A stretch of 7,823 bases of DNA from Nitrospiria bacterium (GCA_919903585.1 CAKKST010000348.1:1-7823); one strand, 5' to 3'. Numbered from the stretch's first letter, positions 1 through 7,052 are shown. Translations and numbers: made by a program. Notes: generated from the letters alone by a model not told the origin.

Positions 1-643
1 CGGAGATCTTCCTCAATCTGTACAGGTGAAGCTGTTAAGGGTCCTGCAGGAAAGAGAGTTTGAAAGAATAGGCGGCACAGAAACCATTAAGGTTGATGTA
101 AGAATCATCTGTGCTACAAACCGCGACCTTGAAAAGGAGGCCAAGGAAGGAAAATTCAGGGAAGACCTCTATTACCGCCTCAAGGTCATTCCTGTTGTCC
201 TGCCGCCATTAAGAGAGAGAAAGGAAGATATACCCCTTCTATCAAATCATTTTATAAAACACTATTCAAAGAAGATGAATAAAAAGGTGACCCACTTTTC
301 TGATGAGGCAATGGACTACCTGATGGATTATAACTTTCCGGGGAATGTAAGGGAGCTGGAAAATACTGTAGAAAGGACTATTGCCCTCTGCCCCAATCAG
401 GTGATTGAGAAGGAATACCTGCCGTCAACAGTCCTTCAGAATCCAAAGAAAAAGCCGCAGGAGAGGCTGGGGCCGCTTCAGGACAGGATGGGAGACTTTG
501 AAAAGAATTATATTATTGATGTATTGAAGAAGGCAAAGGGCAACAAGACAAAGGCAGCGGAAATCCTGAACATCAGCCGTAAAAATCTCTGGGAAAAGAT
601 GAGAAAATACAATCTGCTTGGCGCCAGTGAAGATAATGCTTGA
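1..643 (+). CDS. Sigma-54-dependent activator (NtrC/AtoC type), C-terminal part, 5' truncated by window
   Basis: This is the end of an enhancer-binding protein that uses ATP hydrolysis to open sigma-54 RNA polymerase promoters. The reading frame is open from the first full codon at 2-4, giving about 213 visible residues. Visible residues 1-15 (GDLPQSVQ, then VKLLRVL) match the AAA+ core after the GAFTGA loop, so the true start lies upstream and the GTG at 26 is only an internal codon. ATNRDL (about 38-43) is the sensor I region, FREDLYYRL follows with the arginine-finger region, and PPLRERKEDIP and GNVREL (about 114-119) are also family hallmarks. A Fis-type helix-turn-helix ends the protein (about 179-204, GNKTKAAEILNISRKNL). 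The N-terminal sensory domain is out of view, so a response-regulator receiver is likely but unproven. The stop codon overlaps the -35 element of the fur promoter. Targets cannot be told from this window. Confidence 0.95.
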   Translation, partial: GDLPQSVQVKLLRVLQEREFERIGGTETIKVDVRIICATNRDLEKEAKEGKFREDLYYRLKVIPVVLPPLRERKEDIPLLSNHFIKHYSKKMNKKVTHFSDEAMDYLMDYNFPGNVRELENTVERTIALCPNQVIEKEYLPSTVLQNPKKKPQERLGPLQDRMGDFEKNYIIDVLKKAKGNKTKAAEILNISRKNLWEKMRKYNLLGASEDNA

Positions 644-669
644 CAGGGCAGGCTGAGGTATGTTATTTT
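640..669 (+). promoter_or_regulatory. Putative sigma-70 promoter of fur
   Basis: A perfect -35 hexamer TTGACA (640-645) lies across the stop codon of the upstream regulator gene. An 18-nt spacer separates it from TATTTT (664-669), which is preceded by TGT (661-663), the extended -10 signature. The expected start of transcription, around 676, falls next to the Fur box at 679-698, so bound Fur would block initiation. The assignment rests on sequence match only. Confidence 0.6.
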
Positions 670-678
670 TAAATATAT

Positions 679-698
679 TGAGAATGAGTATCATTCTT
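679..698 (+). promoter_or_regulatory. Fur box upstream of fur
   Basis: TGAGAATGAGTATCA (679-693) matches the 7-1-7 Fur consensus TGATAATNATTATCA at 12 of 14 defined positions. AGAATGA (681-687) and TCATTCT (691-697) form a perfect 7-bp inverted repeat. It sits between the putative promoter and the ribosome binding site of fur, which fits autorepression. Confidence 0.8.
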
Positions 699-711
699 AT
701 ATGGAGGCGGG

Positions 712-1128
712 GTGCCTGTGAATATTGAAAAGGTTTTTGTGGAGAAGGGGATAAGCCTTACCAGCCAGCGGAGGCTGATTGCCGAGACCCTCTTAAGCAG
801 CAGCAAGCATCTCGGCGCTGAGGAGCTTTTTTATTTAGTACACAAAAAAAATCCCCGCATCGGGCTTGCAACAGTATACCGCACCCTCCAGATCATGAGG
901 GAAAACGGCATTATTGAAAAGCGCGATTTTGGGGATGGCTGCAGCCGTTATGAGGACAGAAAGGATATGCATCATGATCATCTGATCTGCATGAAGTGCG
1001 GGAATGTTATTGAGTTTGATGAGCCTACAATTGAGAACCTCCAGATGAAGGTTGCAGAGAAGAAGAGATTTAAGGTAGTGACACACAGGCTCGAGCTGTT
1101 CGGCTACTGCAATAAATGCAGTAAATAA
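712..1128 (+). CDS. fur: Ferric uptake regulator, Fur family
   Basis: This is a DNA-binding repressor that uses Fe(II) as corepressor. At 138 aa it has normal Fur length. The N-terminal winged helix includes the recognition segment GLATVYRTLQ (51-60). The C-terminal metal and dimerisation domain has HHDHLIC (87-93). With the GTG start at 712, the known E. coli Fur ligand positions are all present at the same numbers: H33, E81, H87, H88, D89, H90, E101, E108 and H125. The structural zinc cysteines are C93/C96, and C133/C136 form a second CxxC. GTG at 712 follows GGAGG (703-707) by only 4 nt; GTG at 718 would be 10 nt away and is a possible alternative start removing two residues. A PerR or Zur role cannot be excluded by sequence, but the two flanking sites are of Fur-box type and the next genes import Fe(III), so Fur is the best call. 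Confidence 0.93.
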   Translation: MPVNIEKVFVEKGISLTSQRRLIAETLLSSSKHLGAEELFYLVHKKNPRIGLATVYRTLQIMRENGIIEKRDFGDGCSRYEDRKDMHHDHLICMKCGNVIEFDEPTIENLQMKVAEKKRFKVVTHRLELFGYCNKCSK

Positions 1129-1143
1129 TTTTTTAAACCCGAT

Positions 1144-1163
1144 TGAGAATGATTATCAATTTC
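1144..1163 (+). promoter_or_regulatory. Fur box upstream of the Fe(III) importer operon
   Basis: TGAGAATGATTATCA (1144-1158) differs from the 7-1-7 Fur consensus TGATAATNATTATCA at a single position. The wider 19-mer at 1145-1163 matches the classical GATAATGATAATCATTATC at 15 of 19 positions. It lies 30 nt ahead of the binding-protein gene. A convincing -35/-10 pair is not clear: TTGAGA (1143-1148) and TATTTT (1164-1169) are only 15 nt apart, so any promoter here would overlap the operator. A good Shine-Dalgarno stretch, AAGGTGAGG (1176-1184), follows. Confidence 0.85.
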
Positions 1164-1188
1164 TATTTTTGCACGAAGGTGAGGTAAA

Positions 1189-2208
1189 ATGTTTAAAAAG
1201 TTTTTAAAATCAGGCAAGGCATTTGCGTTTATCTTTGCTGTAATTGCGCTATTTGGTTCTATGGCGAGTATGGCGACAGCCCAGGAATTGGTTGTTTATT
1301 CAGGCAGGGGAGAGAGGCTTATAAAGCCAGTATTTGATGAGTTTACAAAAAGGACAGGCATTAAGATAATACTCCATTCCGCTGGAACAGTAGAGCTTTT
1401 TAATAAACTGTTGGCTGAAGGCGACAGGACCCCTGCTGATATTTATTTAACAGTGGATGCAGGCGCCCTTGAAAGGGCAAAGATCGCAGGGCTGCTACAA
1501 CCTATAAAATCGGATATTGTTACAAACAATATTCCAGCAGCCATGAGGGCCCCAGACAATAGCTGGGCTGGACTTTCTTTAAGATTAAGGGTTATTGCCT
1601 ATAATCCTCAGAAGGTCAAACCTGCTGAGATAACGACATTTGATAGCCTTGCAAATCCAAAGTTCAAAGGGAGGCTCGGATTGAGAACAGGCTCCAATGT
1701 TTATCCCCAATCCCACACTGCAATGATGATAGCAGAGAGAGGAGAGGCTGAAACAGAGCGGTTTTTAAAGGGCATACTATCAAATGCAGGGGACAATATC
1801 TATCCTTCTGACAGCAGGGCAGTGGAGGCAGTTGCAAAGGGAGAGGTGGATGTGGCAATAGTGAATCACTATTATGTTTATGGGCATTTGAAGAAAAATC
1901 CTGATGACAGCAAAACATTGGCCTTTGTTGTGCCGCCAAAGACTGCCTACAATATATCTGGAGCGGGAATCCTGAAGGCAAGTAAAAATAAAGAGGCTGC
2001 ACAGAGGCTTATTGAGTTTATGGCAACGGATGAAGGGCAGGTTATGTTTGCAGAGGAGAACAGGGAATATCCGGTAAATCCTAAGGTCCCTGAACACAAA
2101 GATATGTTGAAAAGGGATAAATTTACCATCTCTACAACCCCCCTTGAAACAATGGGCCGTTATATGATGCCAGCTATAGACCTTATTGACAAGGTTGGGT
2201 ATCGTTAA
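1189..2208 (+). CDS. fbpA: Periplasmic Fe(III)-binding protein of ABC importer (FbpA/FutA/AfuA type)
   Basis: This extracytoplasmic solute-binding protein captures ferric iron in the periplasm and hands it to the permease encoded next. The 339-aa product opens with a signal peptide: lysines at 3, 4, 7 and 10, a hydrophobic core at about 11-26, and a likely signal peptidase I cut after ATA (29-31), leaving QELVVYSGR. There is no lipobox cysteine, so it should be soluble. Tyr37 in VVYSGR and the NHYY motif (226-229, Tyr228/Tyr229) match the tyrosine ligands of transferrin-like bacterial iron-binding proteins. Other family signs are PADIYLTVDAG (82-92), SLANPKFKGRLG (153-164) and the closing KVGYR. 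The ATG at 1189 is supported by AAGGTGAGG just upstream and by the signal peptide. The gene follows a near-consensus Fur box and is separated from the permease gene by 3 nt. The metal (Fe rather than another trivalent ion) is inferred from homology and context. Confidence 0.93.
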   Translation: MFKKFLKSGKAFAFIFAVIALFGSMASMATAQELVVYSGRGERLIKPVFDEFTKRTGIKIILHSAGTVELFNKLLAEGDRTPADIYLTVDAGALERAKIAGLLQPIKSDIVTNNIPAAMRAPDNSWAGLSLRLRVIAYNPQKVKPAEITTFDSLANPKFKGRLGLRTGSNVYPQSHTAMMIAERGEAETERFLKGILSNAGDNIYPSDSRAVEAVAKGEVDVAIVNHYYVYGHLKKNPDDSKTLAFVVPPKTAYNISGAGILKASKNKEAAQRLIEFMATDEGQVMFAEENREYPVNPKVPEHKDMLKRDKFTISTTPLETMGRYMMPAIDLIDKVGYR

Positions 2209-2211
2209 AAT

Positions 2212-3816
2212 ATGAAGGGTGGTTTCTCATACCTTACTATCATGGCCATTGGGGTGGCGGCTTTAGTCGCCACCCCAATCATCTTTACACTATATAGCGC
2301 TATTAACGTTGATGCCCAGTTATGGATAAGGCTTTATGATACAAGGCTCAAGATAATACTGCCTAATACTATTAAGCTTTTAATCTCAGTTGGCATAATG
2401 ACAGCCCTCGTCGGTGTTATCACTGCATGGATTGTTACCCGCTATGACTTTAAAGGAAAAAGGATTTGGGAATGGGCATTGATATTACCCCTTGCTATGC
2501 CAGGGTATGTGCTTGCCTATGCTTATGGGAGCATAATGGCTCCTGGAGGCATTGCCCAGAGATTGTGGATTAATCTCTTTGGTGAAGGGCCTTCACAGAT
2601 TTTGGCAATGCCTTCACTTTATGGTTTCTGGGGTGTCTCTATTATATTAAGTCTTGTAAATTATCCATATATATATTTATTAACCCGAGCGAGTCTTTTG
2701 AGTCAAAATGTTACATACGATGAGGCTGCGAGGGTTTTGGGCGGCTCAAGGTGGAAGAGGCTCTGGTCTATAAATATCCGTATGGCCTATCCTGGGATTG
2801 TTGCTGGCATTGCCCTTGCCTTAATGGAGGTGATGGCCGATTTTGGGACAGTAGCAATGCTGAGGTATCCCACATTTACAGAGGCTATTTATCGCCAGAT
2901 GACTGCCCGATTTGACCCTGCAGGCGCGGCAGCCCTTGCATCCATACTTGTTGTTATGACCCTTCTATTATTAAATTTAGAGCGATATTTCAGGGGTAAA
3001 GAGCGGTTTGAGCAGACAAAGGGCAGATTCAGGAGATATTTGCCTAAGAGATTGAGCCTTAAGGGGACCATATTCTTTACGATTCCTATCTTATTCATCC
3101 TCTCCCTTGCCTTTTTCGCGCCCCTTGCCCTTCTTTTAAAATGGAGTATTGATACAGCCTTAAAGGGAGGTCTTGAGGGTAGTCTCATAAGATTTACATT
3201 TAACACAATCTTTGTATCAGCCATTGGGGCAACTGCCGCAGTAATATTGGCAATACCTTCAGCATATCTCCATGCACGGCGACCTGTTATCTTAAATAAA
3301 GCTATTTTTTATTTATCCACATTGGGCTATAGCCTGCCAGGTCCAGTTATTGCTGTGGGTTTACTGCTCACAGTCGGCCTCCTATTCCCATGGCTTTATG
3401 GAGGGATAGTAATTTTATTAATGGCCTATCTTGTGAGGTTTATTCCTATAACCTTACAGGCTGAGGAGTCCTCTATCTCCATGGTCTCAACCTCTGTAGA
3501 AGATGCAGCCAGAACACTGGGTGCAGGCACGGGGAGGACAATTAGAGAGATCCTATTGCCATTGATAAGGCCGGGGTTATTCACAGGCTGGGTTGTGGTA
3601 TTTGTTGATTGTATGAAGGAGCTTCCAGCCACATTGATGCTCAGACCACTTGCCTTTGACACACTGTCAGTGCGGGTCTGGATGGAGGCATCAGAGGCGC
3701 TCTGGGAGATGGCTGCCCTGCCGGCGCTGCTAATAGTGATAGCAGGTCTTATTCCAATAGCCTTGGTAATTAACAGGATAAACAGAGGAGGCAGAGATGG
3801 TCTCCAGATTACATAA
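2212..3816 (+). CDS. fbpB: Fe(III) ABC transporter permease, double-domain (FbpB type)
   Basis: This inner-membrane protein forms the translocation path for ferric iron. The 534-aa length and two binding-protein-dependent transport domains show both halves of the channel fused in one chain, as usual for FbpB. Each half has about six hydrophobic helices and an EAA loop that docks on the ATPase: EAARVLGGSRWKRLWS at 171-186 leading to YPGI, and EDAARTLGAGTGRTIRE at 430-446 leading to RPGL. EVMADFGTVAMLRYPTFTE (206-224) and MKELPATLMLRP (468-479) are typical of iron permeases. A hydrophilic linker (about 257-283) joins the halves. ATG 2212 lies 3 nt past the fbpA stop with no clear Shine-Dalgarno, so translation is probably coupled to fbpA. 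ATG at 2242 (Met11) is an alternative but would cut into the first helix. The 3' end overlaps the ATPase gene by 20 nt. A GC-rich perfect palindrome lies within codons 13-23. Confidence 0.95.
   Translation: MKGGFSYLTIMAIGVAALVATPIIFTLYSAINVDAQLWIRLYDTRLKIILPNTIKLLISVGIMTALVGVITAWIVTRYDFKGKRIWEWALILPLAMPGYVLAYAYGSIMAPGGIAQRLWINLFGEGPSQILAMPSLYGFWGVSIILSLVNYPYIYLLTRASLLSQNVTYDEAARVLGGSRWKRLWSINIRMAYPGIVAGIALALMEVMADFGTVAMLRYPTFTEAIYRQMTARFDPAGAAALASILVVMTLLLLNLERYFRGKERFEQTKGRFRRYLPKRLSLKGTIFFTIPILFILSLAFFAPLALLLKWSIDTALKGGLEGSLIRFTFNTIFVSAIGATAAVILAIPSAYLHARRPVILNKAIFYLSTLGYSLPGPVIAVGLLLTVGLLFPWLYGGIVILLMAYLVRFIPITLQAEESSISMVSTSVEDAARTLGAGTGRTIREILLPLIRPGLFTGWVVVFVDCMKELPATLMLRPLAFDTLSVRVWMEASEALWEMAALPALLIVIAGLIPIALVINRINRGGRDGLQIT
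2248..2279. repeat. Perfect 12-bp inverted repeat (hairpin) inside the start of fbpB
   Basis: ATTGGGGTGGCG (2248-2259) and CGCCACCCCAAT (2268-2279) are exact reverse complements around an 8-nt loop, extendable by a G-U pair. The stem is very GC-rich against AT-leaning surroundings. It begins 36 nt after the fbpB start codon and is read as residues 13-23 (IGVAALVATPI) of the first membrane helix. It could be a decayed palindromic repeat unit that entered the gene in frame, or an mRNA structure affecting fbpB translation or mRNA stability. Confidence 0.8.
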
Positions 3817-4909
3817 AGAGGATATCTGCATAAGGGAGACAAAGGCAGCGTATGTTTTATTAAAGGATGTCTCCAAGTCTTTTAATGGGATAAATGCCCT
3901 CTCTGACTTAACACTGGAGGTTAAGGAGGGTGAGTTCTTCTCATTGCTCGGACCATCAGGCTGTGGCAAAACAACAGCGCTAAGACTTATTGCAGGGCTT
4001 GAGAGGCCTGATAAGGGAACTATAGCTATAGGAGAGAATATAGTTGCTGGAGAAAGATGGATTTCACCTGAAAAGAGAGAGGTTGGGATTGTCTTTCAGG
4101 ACTATGCCCTCTTTCCTCACATGACTGTCTTTAAAAACATTGCCTTTGGTTTAAGGGATTGTAGCCGTCAGGAGCTCAAACAGAAGGTAATGGAACTGCT
4201 TGAGATAGTTGGTTTATCAAAAATGGAAAAGAGATACCCCCATGAGTTATCAGGTGGACAGCAGCAAAGGGTTGCACTGGCACGGGCCCTTGCGCCTTCT
4301 CCGAGAGTTATGCTTTTAGATGAGCCCTTTTCTAATCTTGATGCAGATCTCAGATTGGAGCTCCGAACAGAGACAAGTCGTATCCTTAAAGAGAGAATGA
4401 CAACCACTATTCTCGTAACCCATGATCAGGAAGAGGCCTTTTCCCTCTCTGACAGGGTGGGGGTATTATATAATGGAAGGCTTGAGCAGGTTGGCACTCC
4501 TGAGGAGATATACCACAAACCATTGAGCCGATTTGTGGCAGGTTTTGTGGGCAGGGCAGATTTTGTAAGTGGAAGGATTAAAGGCGACTCTATCATTTCT
4601 GACATCGGTATAATTGAATTCAAAGGCGAGGCGCCAGGGGGATTCACGGAGGTAGACTTAATGATCAGGCCTGATGATGTGGATTTTATTATGGAGCCAA
4701 AGGGGGATGCCACTATAATAGACTCGCATTATTTAGGGGCAGAGATCATCTATAAATTACTCCTCCCTGATGGAAAGATTATACATTCTATAAAGTCATC
4801 AACAGAAAGGATTCCTGTTGGCAGTGAGGTTAAGATTAAGGTTGACCTCACACATGTTGTAGTCTTTCCAGCAACCCACAGATTTTTGAGTCCTCAAAAC
4901 CCTTCGTGA
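3797..4909 (+). CDS. fbpC: Fe(III) ABC transporter ATP-binding protein (FbpC type)
   Basis: This cytoplasmic ATPase drives import through the fbpB product. The 370-aa protein has an ABC domain (about 19-250) with all working motifs: Walker A GPSGCGKT (52-59), Q-loop Gln101 in FQDYALFP, signature LSGGQQQRVALARA (151-164), Walker B VMLLDEP (171-177) with catalytic Glu176, D-loop SNLDAD, and switch His209 in VTHDQEEA. The rest (about 251-370, with MIRPDDVDF near 290) is a TOBE-type regulatory domain as in FbpC, PotA and MalK relatives. Iron as substrate comes from the neighbouring binding protein and permease rather than from the ATPase itself. ATG 3797 is preceded by a strong AGAGGAGG (3784-3791) at 5 nt and lies inside the end of fbpB, overlapping it by 20 nt. 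About 18 residues precede the usual start of the domain, with no later in-frame ATG before it. Confidence 0.95.
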   Translation: MVSRLHKEDICIRETKAAYVLLKDVSKSFNGINALSDLTLEVKEGEFFSLLGPSGCGKTTALRLIAGLERPDKGTIAIGENIVAGERWISPEKREVGIVFQDYALFPHMTVFKNIAFGLRDCSRQELKQKVMELLEIVGLSKMEKRYPHELSGGQQQRVALARALAPSPRVMLLDEPFSNLDADLRLELRTETSRILKERMTTTILVTHDQEEAFSLSDRVGVLYNGRLEQVGTPEEIYHKPLSRFVAGFVGRADFVSGRIKGDSIISDIGIIEFKGEAPGGFTEVDLMIRPDDVDFIMEPKGDATIIDSHYLGAEIIYKLLLPDGKIIHSIKSSTERIPVGSEVKIKVDLTHVVVFPATHRFLSPQNPS

Positions 4910-4915
4910 GGGATT

Positions 4916-5776
4916 ATGTGGTTCTATTACGCTATAATAACAGCCTTCTCTCAGGCAACAAGCGATGCCATTACCAAAAAGACCCTGCAGCGCGCTGATG
5001 AATATATTGTGGCATGGCTCAGGCTGTTAAGCTCAGTCCCGTATCTCCTGATAGCGCTTTTTATAATTGAGATGCCAGAGACAGATTCTACCTTCTGGGC
5101 AGCCTTAATTACTGCCCTGCCCCTTGAGGTAACAGCCTTTATACTTTATATCAGGGCATTAAAGGAATCGCCTTTATCACTTACAATTCCATTTCTTGCC
5201 TTCACACCTGTCTTCTTAATAGTTACATCTTTTTTAATATTAGGAGAGCTTCCAGATAAATCAGGGGCTGCGGGGGTAATATTAATCACCGCAGGCGCTT
5301 ATACATTGAACCTTCATATGAAAAAAAAGGGGTTGTTGAAGCCAATAAAGGCCATTATAAAAGAAAGGGGCTCTCTCATGATGCTGATCGTTTCATTTAT
5401 ATACAGCATAACCTCAAGCCTCGGGAAACTCGCAATACTCCACTCAAGCCCGATATTTTTCGGCGCAGTATATTTTATTATTTTAGCCCTTGCCTTTGCA
5501 CCAATAGTTATGTTTAAATCAAGAAACAATTTAGGCCAGATAATCAAAAATTATAAATTCTTTGGCCTGCTCGGCTTCTTCCACTCTATAATGATTATAA
5601 CCCATATGATTGCAATGAGCCTTACACAGGTTACATATATGATTGCTGTAAAGAGGACAAGCCTTCTATTCAGCGCAGGCTATGGCTATTTTCTATTTAA
5701 GGAAGAAAAGATGAGGGAGCGGCTGTTGGGGAGCCTTTTAATGATAATTGGTGTAATACTTATTGTGGTGTTTTAA
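4916..5776 (+). CDS. EamA/DMT-family transporter, ten-helix inner-membrane protein
   Basis: This 286-aa protein is almost wholly hydrophobic and reads as two EamA repeats of five helices each (about 1-135 and 150-286), the normal build of drug/metabolite transporters. Family signs are the N-terminal helix followed by ATSDAITKK, YIRALKESPLSLTIPFLAFTPVF (78-100) at the junction of helices 3 and 4, FLILGELPDKSGAAGVILITAGAY (106-129), and in repeat two RTSLLFSAGYGYFLFKEE (247-264) with GSLLMIIGVILIV at the end. Members export amino acids, metabolites or toxic compounds, or carry sugars, and the substrate cannot be told here. It starts 6 nt after the fbpC stop, using GAGGG (4908-4912) only 3 nt before ATG, so it is probably the last gene of the Fur-regulated operon. 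A role in iron supply, for example export of a chelator, is speculation. Confidence 0.85.
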   Translation: MWFYYAIITAFSQATSDAITKKTLQRADEYIVAWLRLLSSVPYLLIALFIIEMPETDSTFWAALITALPLEVTAFILYIRALKESPLSLTIPFLAFTPVFLIVTSFLILGELPDKSGAAGVILITAGAYTLNLHMKKKGLLKPIKAIIKERGSLMMLIVSFIYSITSSLGKLAILHSSPIFFGAVYFIILALAFAPIVMFKSRNNLGQIIKNYKFFGLLGFFHSIMIITHMIAMSLTQVTYMIAVKRTSLLFSAGYGYFLFKEEKMRERLLGSLLMIIGVILIVVF

Positions 5777-5780
5777 CATT

Positions 5781-5871
5781 TTACCCCTCACCTTAGTCCT
5801 CTCCCGCAAGGGGAGAGGAAATAAAATAATAACCCTCTCCACTTATGGGAAGAGGGAAGGGTGAGAGGTAA
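5781..5871. repeat. Nested palindromic extragenic repeat (CCTCTCCC/CCCTCACC type)
   Basis: This fills the gap between the DMT and methyltransferase genes. Its ends, TTACCCCTCACC (5781-5792) and GGTGAGAGGTAA (5860-5871), are inverted repeats matching at 11 of 12 positions. Inside are two smaller hairpins. One is TCCTCTCCC/GGGAGAGGA (5797-5805 and 5811-5819, perfect, loop GCAAG). The other is CCCTCTCC with GGAAGAGGG (5833-5840 and 5848-5856, one bulge). Runs of this kind are often dispersed extragenic repeats or small non-autonomous elements. Neither plus-strand hairpin is followed by a T tract, so this is not a standard plus-strand terminator. On the minus strand the second stem is followed by a T-rich run. 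Confidence 0.75.
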
Positions 5872-5879
5872 CATTAATT

Positions 5880-7052
5880 ATGCAGACTATCAGACTAAAA
5901 AAGAATGAAGAAAAAAGGATTTTAGCTGGCCATCTCTGGATCTTTAGCAACGAGATAGAGGACTTTCCTTCACACATTGAACCTGGTGCGATTGTTGATG
6001 CAGAGGATTACAGGGGCAGCTTTATTGGAAGGGGATATTTTAATCCCCGCTCACTGATATCTGTAAGAATACTCACAAGGGAAAAAGAGGAGATTGATAC
6101 AGCTTTTTTTAAAAAGAAGATACAATTTGCCTATGGATACAGAAAAGAGATCTTTCCATCAGAAAAGTCGTATCGTATTGTATACAGCGAGGGCGACTTT
6201 CTGCCAGGGCTTATCATAGACAAATATGATAATTCCCTTGTCATCCAGTCCCTGACCGCCGGCATAGAAAAACAATTGGATATAATATCCAATACCCTCA
6301 AAGAAATATTCAATCCAGAAGTGATTATTGCAAGAAACGATGTCTCAATAAGGGAGCTTGAAGGCCTGAAACCTGAAATAAGGACATTATACGGCAAGTT
6401 GCCTGATAACTTGATTATTGAAAGAAATGGGATAAAATTTTCAGTGGATATTATATCAGGCCAAAAAACAGGTTTTTTCTTTGACCAGTGCGAGAATTAT
6501 CTGAAACTTAAAGATATAGTAACCAACAAAGATGTTCTTGACGGCTTCTGTTATATTGGAGGCTGGTCTCTGCATGCCGCAAGATACGGCGCTAAAAGCG
6601 TAATAGGAATTGATTCATCTGAAAAGGCCATAAGCCTTGCTAAAGAAAATGCCTCAATAAATGGGTTTGCAGATAAATGCAGCTTTGAGGCAGCCGAGGT
6701 GTTTGACAGATTAAGGGGATTAAATAAGGAAGGCAAAAAACTTGATATTATTATCTTAGACCCGCCTGCCTTTGTGAAGAGCAGGGCAAGGATCAGGCAG
6801 GCGATTAAGGGGTATAAAGAGATAAATCTTCAGGCAATGAAATTACTCAGGCAGGGAGGTTATCTGATAACCTGCTCCTGCTCGCACCATCTTAGTCAGG
6901 AGATGCTTCTTGACCTGCTAAATGATGCTGCGTCTGATGCAAAAAAAACTGCGAGACTGATAGAGGTCAGAACTCAGGCACGGGATCATCCTATACTCCT
7001 TTCCATAAAAGAGACCGCATATTTAAAGTGCGCAATACTACAGATGTTGTAG
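5880..7052 (+). CDS. rlmI: 23S rRNA (cytosine-C5) methyltransferase, RlmI family
   Basis: This predicted SAM-dependent enzyme methylates C5 of a cytosine in 23S rRNA (C1962 in E. coli). The 390-aa length fits RlmI. An N-terminal PUA domain covers about 1-75 (GHLWIFSNEI, GRGYFNPRSLISVRIL). The linking domain has YRIVYSEGDFLPGLIIDKYD (98-117). The Rossmann methyltransferase part has KTGFFFDQ (near 197-204), SAM-binding DGFCYIGGWSLHAARYGA, acidic GIDSSEKAI, the DPPAF motif (294-298), KGYKEINLQAMKLL, and TCSCSHH (331-337) with the likely nucleophilic cysteine. The end, QARDHPILLSIKETAYLK, also matches RlmI closely. Where E. coli RlmI has DQRDSR, this protein has DQCENY, so both arginines are replaced. 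The start at 5880 sits 11 nt after GAGAGG, which belongs to the upstream repeat, so initiation may be weak. The gene appears unlinked in function to the iron operon. Confidence 0.93.
   Translation: MQTIRLKKNEEKRILAGHLWIFSNEIEDFPSHIEPGAIVDAEDYRGSFIGRGYFNPRSLISVRILTREKEEIDTAFFKKKIQFAYGYRKEIFPSEKSYRIVYSEGDFLPGLIIDKYDNSLVIQSLTAGIEKQLDIISNTLKEIFNPEVIIARNDVSIRELEGLKPEIRTLYGKLPDNLIIERNGIKFSVDIISGQKTGFFFDQCENYLKLKDIVTNKDVLDGFCYIGGWSLHAARYGAKSVIGIDSSEKAISLAKENASINGFADKCSFEAAEVFDRLRGLNKEGKKLDIIILDPPAFVKSRARIRQAIKGYKEINLQAMKLLRQGGYLITCSCSHHLSQEMLLDLLNDAASDAKKTARLIEVRTQARDHPILLSIKETAYLKCAILQML

Noticed and set aside
26..28. GTG at 26 as start of the sigma-54 activator
   Set aside because: The frame is open and homologous upstream (GDLPQSVQ), so the gene simply continues beyond the window edge.
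701..721. Six-codon leader frame ATG-GAG-GCG ahead of fur
   Set aside because: It has no ribosome binding site, overlaps the fur Shine-Dalgarno and start, and has no regulatory codon pattern.
1664..2129. Several minus-strand open frames inside the fbpA gene
   Set aside because: They have no family-like features and lie opposite a gene with strong protein signatures; they are shadows.
5797..5856. Rho-independent terminator between the DMT gene and rlmI
   Set aside because: Good stems are present, but the plus strand has A-rich rather than T-rich sequence after them; it is better described as a palindromic repeat, though it may still slow transcription.
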